Counted from the first letter of the stretch, positions 24,537 to 34,376 are shown. The stretch is DNA of 64,000 nucleotides from Bin5 sp965218625 (GCA_965218625.1 CBDCLG010000004.1:62001-126000), one strand, 5' to 3'. Numbers and translations are program-made. Notes: generated from the sequence alone by a model not told the origin.

Positions 24537-25301
24537 CTAGCTCGTCACGCTGCTGAGACGGGAAACAGCTTCCTTTGCGCCCGACTCCAGCAGGCCACCG
24601 TCATTGACCGCAGTCACAAAGCGAAACCCCTGCTTGGCCCTGTTGATGGCATCGTCAACGCTGCGTCCGGCAATGCCGGGGACCTTTCCCGTATTCCTGC
24701 ACGCCTCCAGAATCGCCTCAAGTGCCTGTGCGTGCTCCTCGCGGTCGTCCATCTCCGACGGGCGGAATCCCAACGAAAGCGAGAGGTCCCCCGGGCCAGT
24801 CCAGCAGCCGTCTATGCCCGGCGTGCTCAGTATCGCCTCAGCGTTGTTGACCGCCTCGGCGCTCTCCAGCTGGACCGCCACAAAGAGCTGCTCATCGATC
24901 CAATCGGCGTAGTCATCTCCATATAATTTCGCCCGTCCCCACCCCCAGGAGCGCTTGCCCGCCGGCGGAAGATGACAGGCGTCCGATGCGGTCCGCGCCT
25001 GCTCCGGCGTATCGACCATCGGAACAATCAAGCCGAGCACGCCCTCATCCAATAAGCGGCCGATGAAAGTGTAGTCATTGCGGGCGACGCGCGCCATTGG
25101 AATCGCGGAACTGCCGTTGATGGCGACGAGCGCGGCGATGGCGCTGTCCTCCCCCCACGACCCGTGCTGCCGGTCAATCATGATAAAGTCGATACCGCTG
25201 CGGCTCAACAGCTCCGCGTTCAGAGCCGACCCCATCGCCAAGCCGAATCCAAAAGCGGGCTGCCCGGCGAGCATCTTCTGTTTGGCTGTGTTTACAATCA
25301 C
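24537..25301 (-). CDS. HpcH/HpaI-family aldolase
   Basis: 254 residues, class II aldolase of the HpcH/HpaI/citrate-lyase-beta TIM-barrel family. These enzymes cleave or form 2-keto-3-deoxy acids using a divalent metal. Visible family features are FGFGLAMGSALNAELLSRSGIDFIMIDRQHGSW, GVLGLIVPMVDTPEQART, FVAVQLESAEAVNNAEAIL (metal-binding Glu), and DGCWTGPGDLSLSLGF with the metal Asp. The start is GTG with a strong AGGAGGGACAAA ahead of it. The FAD oxidoreductase follows on the same strand with a gap of about 100 nt, so cotranscription is possible. Substrate unknown. Confidence 0.9.
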   Translation of the reverse strand: MIVNTAKQKMLAGQPAFGFGLAMGSALNAELLSRSGIDFIMIDRQHGSWGEDSAIAALVAINGSSAIPMARVARNDYTFIGRLLDEGVLGLIVPMVDTPEQARTASDACHLPPAGKRSWGWGRAKLYGDDYADWIDEQLFVAVQLESAEAVNNAEAILSTPGIDGCWTGPGDLSLSLGFRPSEMDDREEHAQALEAILEACRNTGKVPGIAGRSVDDAINRAKQGFRFVTAVNDGGLLESGAKEAVSRLSSVTS

Positions 25302-25454
25302 TTTGTCCCTCCTGGAATGGCGGTCTAGATAGCCGTGCCAACGTTCGATAATCCATCGATGTCTTGGGCATTTCCGACCGAATGGGGAGTTGTCCTAAAA
25401 CGAAAACGACTGCTCTGAAGAATGCGCTTTGCTTCCTCCTGATACTAGCGGTTG

Positions 25455-26882
25455 ATGCGAACTATGTCAATACCATCCACCGGCCCCCGGATGCTCTCAC
25501 CCGCCGGCGATATGTTACAATTGGCTGAATTCCAACCTCCTACCAGACTACTGCCGGCCGATATGCCCCGACCCGAGATACAGCCCGCCGACGAACCAAC
25601 TTCCGACCTTTCGGCCCCGAACGGAAAGTCGGCCACAAAACTGGTTCTGATTGTTTCCGGAGCCGTGGGATTCGCCATTATGGGCGACTCGCTGCTCTAC
25701 GTAATCCTACCTCTGGCCGCGGGCCATTTGGGTTTGAGCCCGGTACAGGTCGGCCTCCTCCTGAGCGCAAATCGCCTCATCCGCCTCTTCTCCAACACCT
25801 GGCTGAGCGCGGTGTTCACCCGAATCGGGCCCTACAAGGCATTTGTCCTTTCAGCCATCTTGGGCGTGCTGACAACCGCCGGATACGGGCTGGGTTGGGG
25901 CTTCGTCGTCCTGTTGCTCGCACGCCTTGCTTGGGGAATCAGCTGGTCCGGCCTGCGTCAGGGCACATATCAGTCGATTTGGACCGGGAAAAACGCCGAT
26001 GCCGGCCGCCTGATGGGGATATCATGGGGTATCGTACGCGGCGGCAGCGGCATCAGCGCGTTGCTTGGCGGCTTTCTCTTCGGCTACTTCGGCTATGAAG
26101 TCACCGTGTGGACGATTGCCGCCTTGTCGGCGCTGGCGATACCGATTGCCTTCGGCCTCAACTGGCCAGCCAGCGCGTCGCCGCCGCCCGCACCAGGCAG
26201 CGGTCGGTCGGCCGAAACTGCGGGCTGGCGCACTGTTCTCGCCACAAGTCACCGAACGCTGGTTTCCGCAGTTTCCGATCCCCTGCAACGCTCGGTCCTG
26301 CTGGTGGGATTCTTCAAGCTGCTCCTGAATTCAATCCTGATCGCAACCGCTTCCATCTTTGTCGCCAGCCGTTTCGACAACAGTCCTGCTTCGGTCCAAT
26401 TTGGGCTGCAAGTCAGCGTCCTGTCCGGAATCGTTGTCAGCTCGCGCTGGTTTTCGGACCTCGCCTTTGGCGCGGTTATCGGTACCCTGGCCGACTGGGT
26501 CGGGCGTATCCGCCTGACCATCGTCCTCATGGTCCTGCTCTGCCTCGGGCTGGCGACCATGCTATGGATATCCACGAGCATGTCCATTCTCGCGCTCCTG
26601 GCCGTTCTCATCCTAAGTACCGGCGTCCATGTCGTGCTTGACGCCTACGCCAATCAAGCGGCCCTTGTCACTGAGCAGCCACAGATGTTTGTTGGCGCCT
26701 ATGCCACCGCTTCCGACCTGGGGTCAGCGGTCGGGCCCCTCTTCGCCTTCACACTCGTGAGCGCAGTAGGCTTCGCACCCGTCTATGGCGTTGCCGCGTT
26801 GCTGTTCGTCGCGACCGTAGCGCAACTCGCAATACTTGATGCGCGTCTGGGCGGACGCCAGCAGCCCGTAGCCAGTCACTGA
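25455..26882 (+). CDS. Major facilitator superfamily transporter
   Basis: About 475 residues with 12 predicted membrane helices. The first 60 residues are Pro-rich and soluble. The helical core starts near KLVLIVSGAVGFAIMGDSLLYVILPL. The loop after helix 2 (SANRLIRLFSNTWLSAVFTRIGPYK) and LARLAWGISWSGLRQGTYQSIW match MFS drug/sugar-permease geometry. The middle loop is long and Ser/Pro-rich. The substrate cannot be read. The start is uncertain: TTG 25452, ATG 25455 and ATG 25563 are candidates, none with a clear ribosome site. Confidence 0.85.
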   Translation: MRTMSIPSTGPRMLSPAGDMLQLAEFQPPTRLLPADMPRPEIQPADEPTSDLSAPNGKSATKLVLIVSGAVGFAIMGDSLLYVILPLAAGHLGLSPVQVGLLLSANRLIRLFSNTWLSAVFTRIGPYKAFVLSAILGVLTTAGYGLGWGFVVLLLARLAWGISWSGLRQGTYQSIWTGKNADAGRLMGISWGIVRGGSGISALLGGFLFGYFGYEVTVWTIAALSALAIPIAFGLNWPASASPPPAPGSGRSAETAGWRTVLATSHRTLVSAVSDPLQRSVLLVGFFKLLLNSILIATASIFVASRFDNSPASVQFGLQVSVLSGIVVSSRWFSDLAFGAVIGTLADWVGRIRLTIVLMVLLCLGLATMLWISTSMSILALLAVLILSTGVHVVLDAYANQAALVTEQPQMFVGAYATASDLGSAVGPLFAFTLVSAVGFAPVYGVAALLFVATVAQLAILDARLGGRQQPVASH

Positions 26883-26925
26883 TCGTATCGCCTTCAAGAT
26901 CCGGTTGGCGTCGACTGGAAACCCC

Positions 26926-27303
26926 ATGAAGTTCATAGGGCAGGAGATTTCGGTTACGCTGCCAAGCGGCTTCTCGCTCGAAAAGAAACCACCCGTCCCC
27001 GAGTCCTTTCGCTGGCGGGGAAAGCTGCATGCGGTGAGCGAGATGCTGGCCATGTGGCACCGCTACGGCAAGCCGGAGATCCGAACGCAGGGCGGACGTC
27101 CTCCCTACTACGTTCGCAGCGGGCGCACACAGGGCTCTTGGGGGCAAGGCCGCGTCTACTATCGCATTCGAACGAAAGGCGGGCGGCTGTTCGACCTCTA
27201 CTACGACCGCGCGCCCAAGGGTCAGCGCCGCGCGGGGGCCTGGTTTTTGTGGCGTGAACTCTCCGCCGAAGAGGAATCGGTCGGCCTGGACGAGATTACG
27301 TAA
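26926..27303 (+). CDS. DUF6504-like small protein
   Basis: 125 residues, starting MKFIGQEISVTLPSGF. The middle is rich in Arg, Trp and Tyr: SFRWRGKLHAVSEMLAMWHRYGK, then GRVYYRIRTKGGRLFDLYYDRAPKG and WFLWRELSAEE. This fits the small DUF6504 family, often found beside DNA polymerase or repair genes in other bacteria, whose function is unknown. Here the neighbours are an MFS transporter and the convergent glycosidase gene. The ATG lies 43 nt after the transporter stop. Confidence 0.65.
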   Translation: MKFIGQEISVTLPSGFSLEKKPPVPESFRWRGKLHAVSEMLAMWHRYGKPEIRTQGGRPPYYVRSGRTQGSWGQGRVYYRIRTKGGRLFDLYYDRAPKGQRRAGAWFLWRELSAEEESVGLDEIT

Positions 27304-27364
27304 CTGCAATCACAGGTGCGCCTGCAGCAGCAGCTTGACGCTTCCGCCGCCTATCGGCGGCATT

Positions 27365-30300
27365 TCACTCCTCCCGTTTCACGACTGGCAGGAAGATGCG
27401 AAAGCCACTTTCCGCCGCCGGCCCGGTCGGCGGCGGCGAAACAACCGGCGCTGTCGCGTCGGCAGGACGTGGTCTGGCCGCTGCGCCGCTGTTTTGACTT
27501 GTCTGTGAGGGTACGTCGCTCAGCGTAACAAGGTCGATGAGCGCGCTCGTGCGCCGATTCGGCGAAGTCTCATAAACGTTGAAAATGAGCGTGATCTCTT
27601 TGCCCGCGTACTGGATCATGTTGAACGAACGGTACTGCCAGCCACTGCTTGTCCTCTGGACAAGCATATAGTTCGCCGGCTGGCCGTCCTGCACTGCAAT
27701 CACTTCGAACCCGTCGCCCCCGCCGGTTGGTTCATCGGTCTCGACTCGGTAAGCAAAAGCCAGGTACGGCCTGCCCGTCGGCACCGTAACGCGCTGTGAT
27801 ACCGTACTGTTCCCGCCGTCACTGCCTTCAGTCCCGGGAACGCCGTCATTGGGTACAAACCCGCTGGCCAGCCGCAATGCATGGTCCGACGTACCCGTTT
27901 GCCCTTCTATCGCCGAAGTTGAACTGCCCGACTTGGTCCAGCTATTGAAGTCGCTCTCAAAATCTCCGTTCGTTATCGCGTTCGTACTGGGCGCATAAAG
28001 CAATGCAAGAGAGTCATTGGTGCTGAAGTCCCTCCGGCGAATCAACAGCTGGCCGTTGACCGATATATTCCAGCTTCCTATCGGCACGTCTATCGCGAAT
28101 CGGCCGTTTGTGTCAGTGGTAGCCGTCTTATCCCCAATTTGTACTCGGACGCCAACCGCGTTTTCGCCCGCGGGATTGATGACCTTGCCCTGCACGACGC
28201 TGTTCTCCGCCACCGTCGTTTCCGCCAGAACGGTCTTCCCCTCAAGCTTGTGCCCCAAACGGTCCTCGGCCTCGATGCTGTAGCTATAGCTCTCGCCCAC
28301 CTCCCCGTTGTATATTGCGCTGTCGTAGGCCGCCGCGCTTTCCTTCCACAACGACCAATCGCCGTCCCCGGCTTTGACATAGACCTTTACCCATTTTACG
28401 CCCGAGCCCCAGTCGTTTACCCGCCATGTCACAGTGAAATTGAGCGGCGAATAGGTCGGCATATTGACAATTGATGCAGTCGGGGCCAATGTGTCCTTTT
28501 CGATCAGCAAGACCGGCTTGCCGAAGATACCCCTGCCGTAGCCCCCGTGTCCGTCAGGCCAGTTCGCATTGGTCGCCCCCTCAAGGGTGACCTGGTAGAT
28601 TCCGTCCGTCGGAGTCAGCGCAGTTTCCGTGCCGTCCATCTCAATCATGCGCGCACTGGTTCCCGTTGCCGGGATATTGCCGGTAACCTGCTGCGAACTC
28701 AGCGCCCACGTCAACAGCCGGCGCTCCTCCGTCTCAGCGTGATAGAACGCCACGCGGCGTACAAGAAAGCGGTCGATATCGCCCCAGGAGACTTCCGTAT
28801 TCGTGAGGTACTCGTTTGCCAGCTCAAAGGCCGAATACGCCAATCGAGTCTCTGCGTTCGACGGCGAGCAGAAACTGGAATTCTCGTTCTTGGCAAGCCC
28901 AAATCCGTCCGGCGAGTCGACCGCGACAACGTTGCCGCAGTCGTCATGCAGCATGAAATGAAAGATCGGACCACCACCAGCCAGCCGGGTATAGGCGATG
29001 TTCTGCCAGACGTAGGAGGCTTGCTCGGCCGGGGTCGCACGCCAGGGGCTGGGACAAGTCGGGCCCGGATAATCGTTGCACACCGGCACGCCGCTCTCCG
29101 TAATCCAGATCGGCTTGTCCTGCCACCCCCGGCCGTCCAGCGCTTTGCGGACACGGGACGTGTACTGGTAGCCAACGTAAGCAAGGGAGTAGTGGTGTGT
29201 ACCCGCCGCGTCAAAGAATCCGTTATACTTGGCGCTCAACGAGTCCGCCTTGAGTTCATTGAGCATCTGATGCATCCAGTTGCCATTCGCAAAGTGGGCC
29301 AGGCCGCCGAAGACGACAAAAGCCTGTGGGTCGACCCATTTGATGACAATATAGGCAACTTTCAGGAGGCGGGCATACTCGCGCGGCGAGCCGGACCAGA
29401 AGTGGCACAGGTCCGGTTCGTTCCAAATCTCCCAATGGCGGATATTGGTTCCCGCCGTTCCGCCCGGCTTGTACCGCGAGACCGCCGCGCCGACAAAACG
29501 CGCCCATGGATTGGTCGGGCTAAGCCGCGTGTCGGTCGATGGCTCGTCAGTGCCGTTGGTGAATATGGGATTCCAAAGCCCGAAGGGAGCCGGCGGTCCG
29601 TCCGAACGCTGACAGTTGCCCGCCTGCGCCCTCAGCTGCGGATTGTAAGGAGTTTCGCCGCCTTCCGTGCTGGCCCCCTGAACCTCGTCCAGGACATAGT
29701 TAGTCACTCCTATGACGTCGCACTCGCCTCCCGCCTCCTGCACATTGCAATCCCCGGCGGGAGGGGCAAGGTCCGGCGGTACCTGCGCAAACGAGCCTCC
29801 AAGCGATGTGCTGACGGCACGCCCTCCAATTCGGTACTGACGCGGCGTCCCCAGCAGGATGCCCAGCGTGTCCATTCCCAGGGCCTCGTTGGCCTTGATC
29901 GCGTTGTCTTGCCCGGTCCACGTGAATTCACCCAGCCGTTTCTCGATCTGTTCCCAGTAGATCGGAAAGCGGTCCATCGTTACCCCGGTATCCAGACCGC
30001 GTTGGATCCGCTGCGTGCCGCTGTTCGTCTCAGCCGAGTTGACGAAAGCAAGGCCAAAGTCAGAGATCGAGAGCGCCGCTCCGGTCGGCGTTACGGTCGG
30101 CGTCGCGGTCGGCGCCGGTGTGGCCGTCTCTGTCGCCGTCGCCGTTGGCGTGACGGCGGCCTGACGCAAATCGGAATCTGAGTACGACTTGTAAAACGAG
30201 AAGGGCGGCGCCCACAGCAGGTCCCCTTCCCCGGCGCGCGCCTCTACGCCCGCGCTAGCCCAGCCAGCAGTCAGCAGGAGCAGCGCCGGCGCGACCACGA

Positions 30301-30430
30301 TTGGGACCAGCATGAGCGAAATGAACGCGAAACGTCTTCGGGAGGCCGCAAAAACTGTTCTTGAGCGGACAATGCCCTTCCATTCCCAAATCGAGCGAGT
30401 GCGTCTGAAACTGGCGCGTATGCGTTGCAT
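27365..30430 (-). CDS. Secreted multidomain glycoside hydrolase (clan GH-A, GH39-like)
   Basis: 1021 residues. A basic N-terminus and hydrophobic helix (FAFISLMLVPIVVAPALLLL, ending ASAGVEA) act as signal peptide or anchor. A Thr/Pro-rich linker (about 93-117) follows, then a TIM-barrel domain with a probable acid/base Glu338 in HWEIWNEPD and nucleophile Glu445 in IWITESGVPV. Later come an Ig-like/carboxypeptidase-regulatory-type domain (VVQGKVINPAGENAVGVRVQIG), a jelly-roll-like domain (ITNGDFESDFNSW) and a Pro-rich tail ending GFRIFLPVVKREE. The polysaccharide substrate is unknown. That last motif is common, as I recall, at the ends of secreted Chloroflexota proteins. Confidence 0.8.
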   Translation of the reverse strand: MQRIRASFRRTRSIWEWKGIVRSRTVFAASRRRFAFISLMLVPIVVAPALLLLTAGWASAGVEARAGEGDLLWAPPFSFYKSYSDSDLRQAAVTPTATATETATPAPTATPTVTPTGAALSISDFGLAFVNSAETNSGTQRIQRGLDTGVTMDRFPIYWEQIEKRLGEFTWTGQDNAIKANEALGMDTLGILLGTPRQYRIGGRAVSTSLGGSFAQVPPDLAPPAGDCNVQEAGGECDVIGVTNYVLDEVQGASTEGGETPYNPQLRAQAGNCQRSDGPPAPFGLWNPIFTNGTDEPSTDTRLSPTNPWARFVGAAVSRYKPGGTAGTNIRHWEIWNEPDLCHFWSGSPREYARLLKVAYIVIKWVDPQAFVVFGGLAHFANGNWMHQMLNELKADSLSAKYNGFFDAAGTHHYSLAYVGYQYTSRVRKALDGRGWQDKPIWITESGVPVCNDYPGPTCPSPWRATPAEQASYVWQNIAYTRLAGGGPIFHFMLHDDCGNVVAVDSPDGFGLAKNENSSFCSPSNAETRLAYSAFELANEYLTNTEVSWGDIDRFLVRRVAFYHAETEERRLLTWALSSQQVTGNIPATGTSARMIEMDGTETALTPTDGIYQVTLEGATNANWPDGHGGYGRGIFGKPVLLIEKDTLAPTASIVNMPTYSPLNFTVTWRVNDWGSGVKWVKVYVKAGDGDWSLWKESAAAYDSAIYNGEVGESYSYSIEAEDRLGHKLEGKTVLAETTVAENSVVQGKVINPAGENAVGVRVQIGDKTATTDTNGRFAIDVPIGSWNISVNGQLLIRRRDFSTNDSLALLYAPSTNAITNGDFESDFNSWTKSGSSTSAIEGQTGTSDHALRLASGFVPNDGVPGTEGSDGGNSTVSQRVTVPTGRPYLAFAYRVETDEPTGGGDGFEVIAVQDGQPANYMLVQRTSSGWQYRSFNMIQYAGKEITLIFNVYETSPNRRTSALIDLVTLSDVPSQTSQNSGAAARPRPADATAPVVSPPPTGPAAESGFRIFLPVVKREE

Positions 30431-30856
30431 GAAACCTGCGTCCGTTCGTGTCTGGCTGTCTTTCCACAGTAAGACGTGATCGAATCAGAGGGCGGTACAA
30501 CCCGGTCTCACAAGTGTACCACACGGGTCGACTATCAATAATAGCACGCTGAATTGTTGGGACAGGCCGTCTGCATCCGGAGTCGCTTCCCTCTTACGCC
30601 CCGAACAGGCCAATGTGCAGCTGCCGACGATCGCGGGCGCCTCGCCGTCCCAGTCCAGATCAAAAGTTCCCTGTCCGCGATTCGAACAGGGCCGCCTGGG
30701 ATTTTGCAAAGACAAACTTCCCAGGAAGGACCGCTAATGTAGCAACGACTGGATGCTTGTTCTACGGAGCCGCTGGATGCAGAAAGTTCGTGACCTGCGG
30801 GGAAATGCCTAAAGGGTCGACCCGGATGTCCGCAGCCCGCACCGCAGAGGGAGAGT
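30431..30856. other. Intergenic region upstream of the glycosidase, downstream of iolG
   Basis: 426 nt without a supported gene. A weak 6-bp hairpin (CCCTGT...ACAGGG, near 30670-30692) is visible. No convincing terminator for the inositol operon and no clear promoter for the glycosidase could be identified. Confidence 0.5.
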
Positions 30857-31876
30857 TCAGCTGGCGATTTCGCTGACGGCGACCGTGCGCTTCTCTCTAT
30901 ATGAGATTCCAGCGGCCAGCGCCAGCACGACAGGCGCCCGACCGTCGCGCCCGGTTACCTCGACGTCGTTGTCGTTCACAATCGCACGAATGAATGAACG
31001 CAGTTCGTCGGCGTAAGCGGCCTTGTACCGTTCGAGGAAGAAGTAGAGCGGTTTGGCATGGACTACGCCCGTCGCGGTCTGCCGGATGACGCGGTCCGGG
31101 GTGTTGTTCTCGCAATGAACTGAGCCTTTCGATCCCAGGACCTCCACCTTTTGGTCGTAGCCATAGACGGCCTGGCGCGAGTTTGTGATCACACCAAGTG
31201 CGCCGCTTCGATAACGCACTGTGACCACTGCCGTGTCGATGTCGCCCGCCTCGCCGATGGATGTATCAACGCGTACAGCGCCGCTCGCCGTCACCTCTTC
31301 GATCTCGTCGTCGAGCAGGAAGCGGCACATGTCGAAGTCATGGATCATCATGTCCAGATACAGGCCGCCCGATCGCTCAAGATAACTGATAGACGGCGGC
31401 TCAGGATCTCGGCTGGTGATCTGCACGAGATAGGGTTCGCCGACCTCACCATTGCGAACCGCGTCGCGCACGCCCTTGAAGTTGGGGTCGAAGCGGCGGT
31501 TGAAGCCGATCTGCAACTTTACCCCGCACTCGGCCACGGCCGCCAGCGCCCCGTCTACCGCGGCCAGGTCCAGCGCGATCGGCTTCTCACAAAAGATATG
31601 CTTGCCAGCGCGCGCGGCCCGCATGATGAAATCGGCGTGCGTCTCGGTGCTCGAACAGATCGCGACGGCATCAATGGCGTCGTCCGCAAAGACCTCCGCC
31701 GGCTCGCTGCTGGCCTCCGGTATGCCAAACCTCTCTGCCGTCGCCTGTGCGGCCGCTTGGACAACGTCGGCGACGACCGCCACCTCCGCCTCGGGAATGT
31801 AGCGCGTCAGGTTTTCCGCGTGGATCTGCCCGATCCGACCGGCGCCGAGGATCGCAAATCGTACTGTATCGCCCAT
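30857..31876 (-). CDS. iolG: Inositol 2-dehydrogenase (Gfo/Idh/MocA family)
   Basis: 339 residues, NAD-dependent. Rossmann motif FAILGAGRIGQIHAENL, then HIFCEKPIALDL (the EKP Lys), FNRRFDPNFKGVRD and the metal-free active-site region GGLYLDMMIHDFDMCRFLL (Asp/His dyad). Sequence and length fit IolG, which oxidises myo-inositol to scyllo-inosose in the first step of the pathway encoded upstream. Three other Gfo/Idh/MocA genes lie in the same operon, so which one takes myo-inositol is inferred. ATG 31876 is preferred to a TTG one codon earlier. Last gene of the cluster. Confidence 0.8.
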   Translation of the reverse strand: MGDTVRFAILGAGRIGQIHAENLTRYIPEAEVAVVADVVQAAAQATAERFGIPEASSEPAEVFADDAIDAVAICSSTETHADFIMRAARAGKHIFCEKPIALDLAAVDGALAAVAECGVKLQIGFNRRFDPNFKGVRDAVRNGEVGEPYLVQITSRDPEPPSISYLERSGGLYLDMMIHDFDMCRFLLDDEIEEVTASGAVRVDTSIGEAGDIDTAVVTVRYRSGALGVITNSRQAVYGYDQKVEVLGSKGSVHCENNTPDRVIRQTATGVVHAKPLYFFLERYKAAYADELRSFIRAIVNDNDVEVTGRDGRAPVVLALAAGISYREKRTVAVSEIAS

Positions 31877-31894
31877 CAACCCCCCCCGCCGCCT

Positions 31895-33004
31895 TCAATT
31901 GATCTCTTCCAGCGAGACCCACCGCCCAGTACGCCCGCTCAGAGCGGCCGCATCGGTGATCCGCTGCACGATCGCGCCGTCTTCGAGGCTGGGACTGAAA
32001 GGCTGTCCGTCGGCAATCGCGTTGATCCAGCCTCGGGTCATGTGGTCCTCGACGCGAAAAACGTCGCGATACGTATTGTGGACCGTGTCGCGCCGCAATT
32101 TGCCCCAAATGTGGTCCGGCATAGGCAGAAGGCGAGTCGGCCCTTCACCTCCACGCGTCCCGTGCACCTCCTGTCCATCCACCCAATCGATCACGCTGCG
32201 CAGCGTGCCGTCCTCGCCGTGCAGGTCAAACTCGTGCCTCTGGCCAAACACCGTCTCCTCGGTGCAGACCGACGACGCATGCACCAGCCCTTGCGCGCCG
32301 TTGGCGAACTTCAACAATGTGTAGGCCGCGTCCTCCGTACGTTCATACGGCTTGCCCTCAGGCGTGACCTCCGGGCGCTCGATGAACTCGCCCGTCAAAG
32401 TAAACACATCGGTTACGTCACCGAACCACCAATACGCCAGATAGAAGAAATGCGATGCGATATTGCCCAGAACGCCGGTTGCGGCAAAGGCCCGGTCATC
32501 CCGCCAGCTGTAACCGGGTTTTCGTGAGTAACCTGTGTAGTAGCGCAGGTTCAGATGAAAGGGCTTGCCAATGTAGTCCTCGTCGAGCAGCTCCTTGATG
32601 TAGCGGTTCGTCGGCATGAAACGGTAGGTAAAAGGCGTGCAGTGTATCAGTCCCTTTTCGGCCGCCAGCGCCGCCATCTCAGCCGCATGCGCATAGGACA
32701 GCGCCAGCGGCTTCTCGCAAAGCACGTGCAGGTCTGCGTTGAGCGCCTTCATCGTGATCGGATAGTGTGTTTCGTGACCCGACGCGACCACCAATGCTTC
32801 GATTTCACCGCTGTTGATCAGCGTGTCAACATCCGTATAGACCTGCGGAATCTGCCAGCGCTCGGCAAATGCATCGGCCCGTTCCCGGTTGCGCCCGCAG
32901 ACCGCCACGACATCAGCCAGCGGATGCGGCGACAACGCCGGCAAATACATCGAATCTGCCCACCAGCTGGTGCTGACCACACCCACGCGTACATTTCTTG
33001 ACAT
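31895..33004 (-). CDS. Gfo/Idh/MocA oxidoreductase (inositol cluster)
   Basis: 369 residues. The nucleotide-binding segment is unusual: VRVGVVSTSWWADSMYLPAL, where Ser/Trp replace the canonical GxGxxG glycines. The rest is typical: LHVLCEKPLALSYAHAAEM with the EKP Lys, FTYRFMPTNRYIKELL, and GVLGNIASHFFYLAYWWFGDV as the active-site helix with His. It probably oxidises or epimerises an inositol or sugar together with its neighbours. The start ATG has GGGAGAAG. It is 18 nt upstream of iolG and 143 nt downstream of another family member. Confidence 0.88.
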   Translation of the reverse strand: MSRNVRVGVVSTSWWADSMYLPALSPHPLADVVAVCGRNRERADAFAERWQIPQVYTDVDTLINSGEIEALVVASGHETHYPITMKALNADLHVLCEKPLALSYAHAAEMAALAAEKGLIHCTPFTYRFMPTNRYIKELLDEDYIGKPFHLNLRYYTGYSRKPGYSWRDDRAFAATGVLGNIASHFFYLAYWWFGDVTDVFTLTGEFIERPEVTPEGKPYERTEDAAYTLLKFANGAQGLVHASSVCTEETVFGQRHEFDLHGEDGTLRSVIDWVDGQEVHGTRGGEGPTRLLPMPDHIWGKLRRDTVHNTYRDVFRVEDHMTRGWINAIADGQPFSPSLEDGAIVQRITDAAALSGRTGRWVSLEEIN

Positions 33005-33147
33005 TTCACTTCTCCCATTGAGATGTATCGGCGTGCAGCAGCTCTGCAGATCGATGGCCCCGCAACGGGCGCCGGCACGGGACGCAACCGTGAAGGCACG
33101 GAGTCAGGCCGTGCGCGTTCTGCACAAACGCAACGCTGCCCGGCGCC

Positions 33148-34323
33148 TCATTCCTCGATCGGACTTACATCCTCCCACCCACCGCTCTCCCACGAGCGGG
33201 CCATCGCCTCCTGCACTTCGGCCAGGCGGCGGGCGTCGCCAAAACTCGGCGCCCGTTGTACGCCTTCGGCAATCGACATCACGAAGTTGTGCGCCTCCAG
33301 CACCTTCAACTCCTCATACCCCAGGCCAATCGCGTCGCCCGGATTGAACCGGGCGTGCCACGGGTGTGCCGGCCCGCCCAGCAGCGTTGTGTAACCGTCA
33401 TGCATGCCGTCGCTGCCCGGAGCGTAGAGCTCCAACTCATTCATGCGCTCGAAATTCCACTTGGCCGCGCCCTCGGTGCCGTTGACCTCGAACGACATCT
33501 CGCACTTCGGGCCGAAGACCGCCCGGCAAGCCTCGAAACTGCCCTGTACGCCGTTTTCAAACTCAACCAACGCGCCCACGTAGTCCTCATTCTCGACCTC
33601 GCCGGTGGGGTCGCCCGGATTGCCCACCGAAAAGTGCGTACCTTCGCCCGGCACCGGCAGCGGCCGCTCGCGAATGAACACGCGGCGATTGCTGACAAGG
33701 CGTCGAATCGGCCCGACCAGCATATGCGCCATATCCGCCGTATGCGACATGATGTCACCCAGAACGCCCAGCCCCGCCTCGTCCCGCTTGAACCGCCATG
33801 TCAACATACCGTAGGGATTGCTGCCGTACATGGCGAAGAAGCGGCCGCGGTAGTGCGTCAACTGGCCGAGCTTTCCTTCCTCGATCAGATTCTTGCAGTG
33901 CTGCACCATCGGCGCCCAGCGATAATTGAAACCGACAAAACTCATCACGCCGGCCTCGCGCGCCATCCGTTCGATCGCCGCCGTCTCCTGCGGGCCGCGG
34001 CCCACCGGCTTCTCGCAGAATACGTGCTTTCCCGCCGCCGTGACCGCCTCTACCATCTCCTTGTGTAGAAAGTTCGGCGCGGCGACATTGACGACCTGCA
34101 CCTCCGGGTGGTCCACAACCGCGCGCCAGTCGGTCGTCGACTGTTCGAACCCAAGCGAGATCCTGGCCTCCTCTGCCCGGTGCGGCACGTCGTCGGCGCA
34201 GATCACCAGCCGCGCCCGAATCCCGCTGTCGTGGAAGCGGTCATTCAACAGCCGGTAGGAACGACTGTGAACCGTGCCCATCCAGCCCATGCCAATGACG
34301 CCAATACCAATCTCTTGAGCCAT
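33148..34323 (-). CDS. Gfo/Idh/MocA oxidoreductase (inositol cluster)
   Basis: 391 residues. Rossmann motif IGIGVIGMGWMGTVHSRSY, HVFCEKPVGRGPQE with the EKP Lys, and FVGFNYRWAPMVQHCKNLI. The substrate-domain motif GLGVLGDIMSHTADMAHMLVG carries Asp and His at the expected catalytic positions. It is longer than IolG, with an insertion near residues 220-245 (RERPLPVPGEGTHFSVGN). Neighbours suggest a role in using inositol isomers or a related polyol; the exact substrate is not predictable. It follows iolA by 53 nt. Confidence 0.9.
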   Translation of the reverse strand: MAQEIGIGVIGMGWMGTVHSRSYRLLNDRFHDSGIRARLVICADDVPHRAEEARISLGFEQSTTDWRAVVDHPEVQVVNVAAPNFLHKEMVEAVTAAGKHVFCEKPVGRGPQETAAIERMAREAGVMSFVGFNYRWAPMVQHCKNLIEEGKLGQLTHYRGRFFAMYGSNPYGMLTWRFKRDEAGLGVLGDIMSHTADMAHMLVGPIRRLVSNRRVFIRERPLPVPGEGTHFSVGNPGDPTGEVENEDYVGALVEFENGVQGSFEACRAVFGPKCEMSFEVNGTEGAAKWNFERMNELELYAPGSDGMHDGYTTLLGGPAHPWHARFNPGDAIGLGYEELKVLEAHNFVMSIAEGVQRAPSFGDARRLAEVQEAMARSWESGGWEDVSPIEE

Positions 34324-34376
34324 GAACCCCCATCCTCATTGCGATGTTGCTGCGCGCGCGGCCTCGGTGAGCCGGC

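Noticed and set aside
28547..30181. Long plus-strand frame opposite the secreted glycosidase
   Set aside because: Composition is that of an antisense shadow. The minus-strand gene has signal peptide, catalytic motifs and domain order.
30670..30692. tRNA-like T-arm (GTTCGAATC on the minus strand)
   Set aside because: Neighbouring bases do not form acceptor, D or anticodon stems.
31151..32527. Plus-strand frame across two Gfo/Idh/MocA genes
   Set aside because: It spans the junction of two clear minus-strand genes and has no family pattern.
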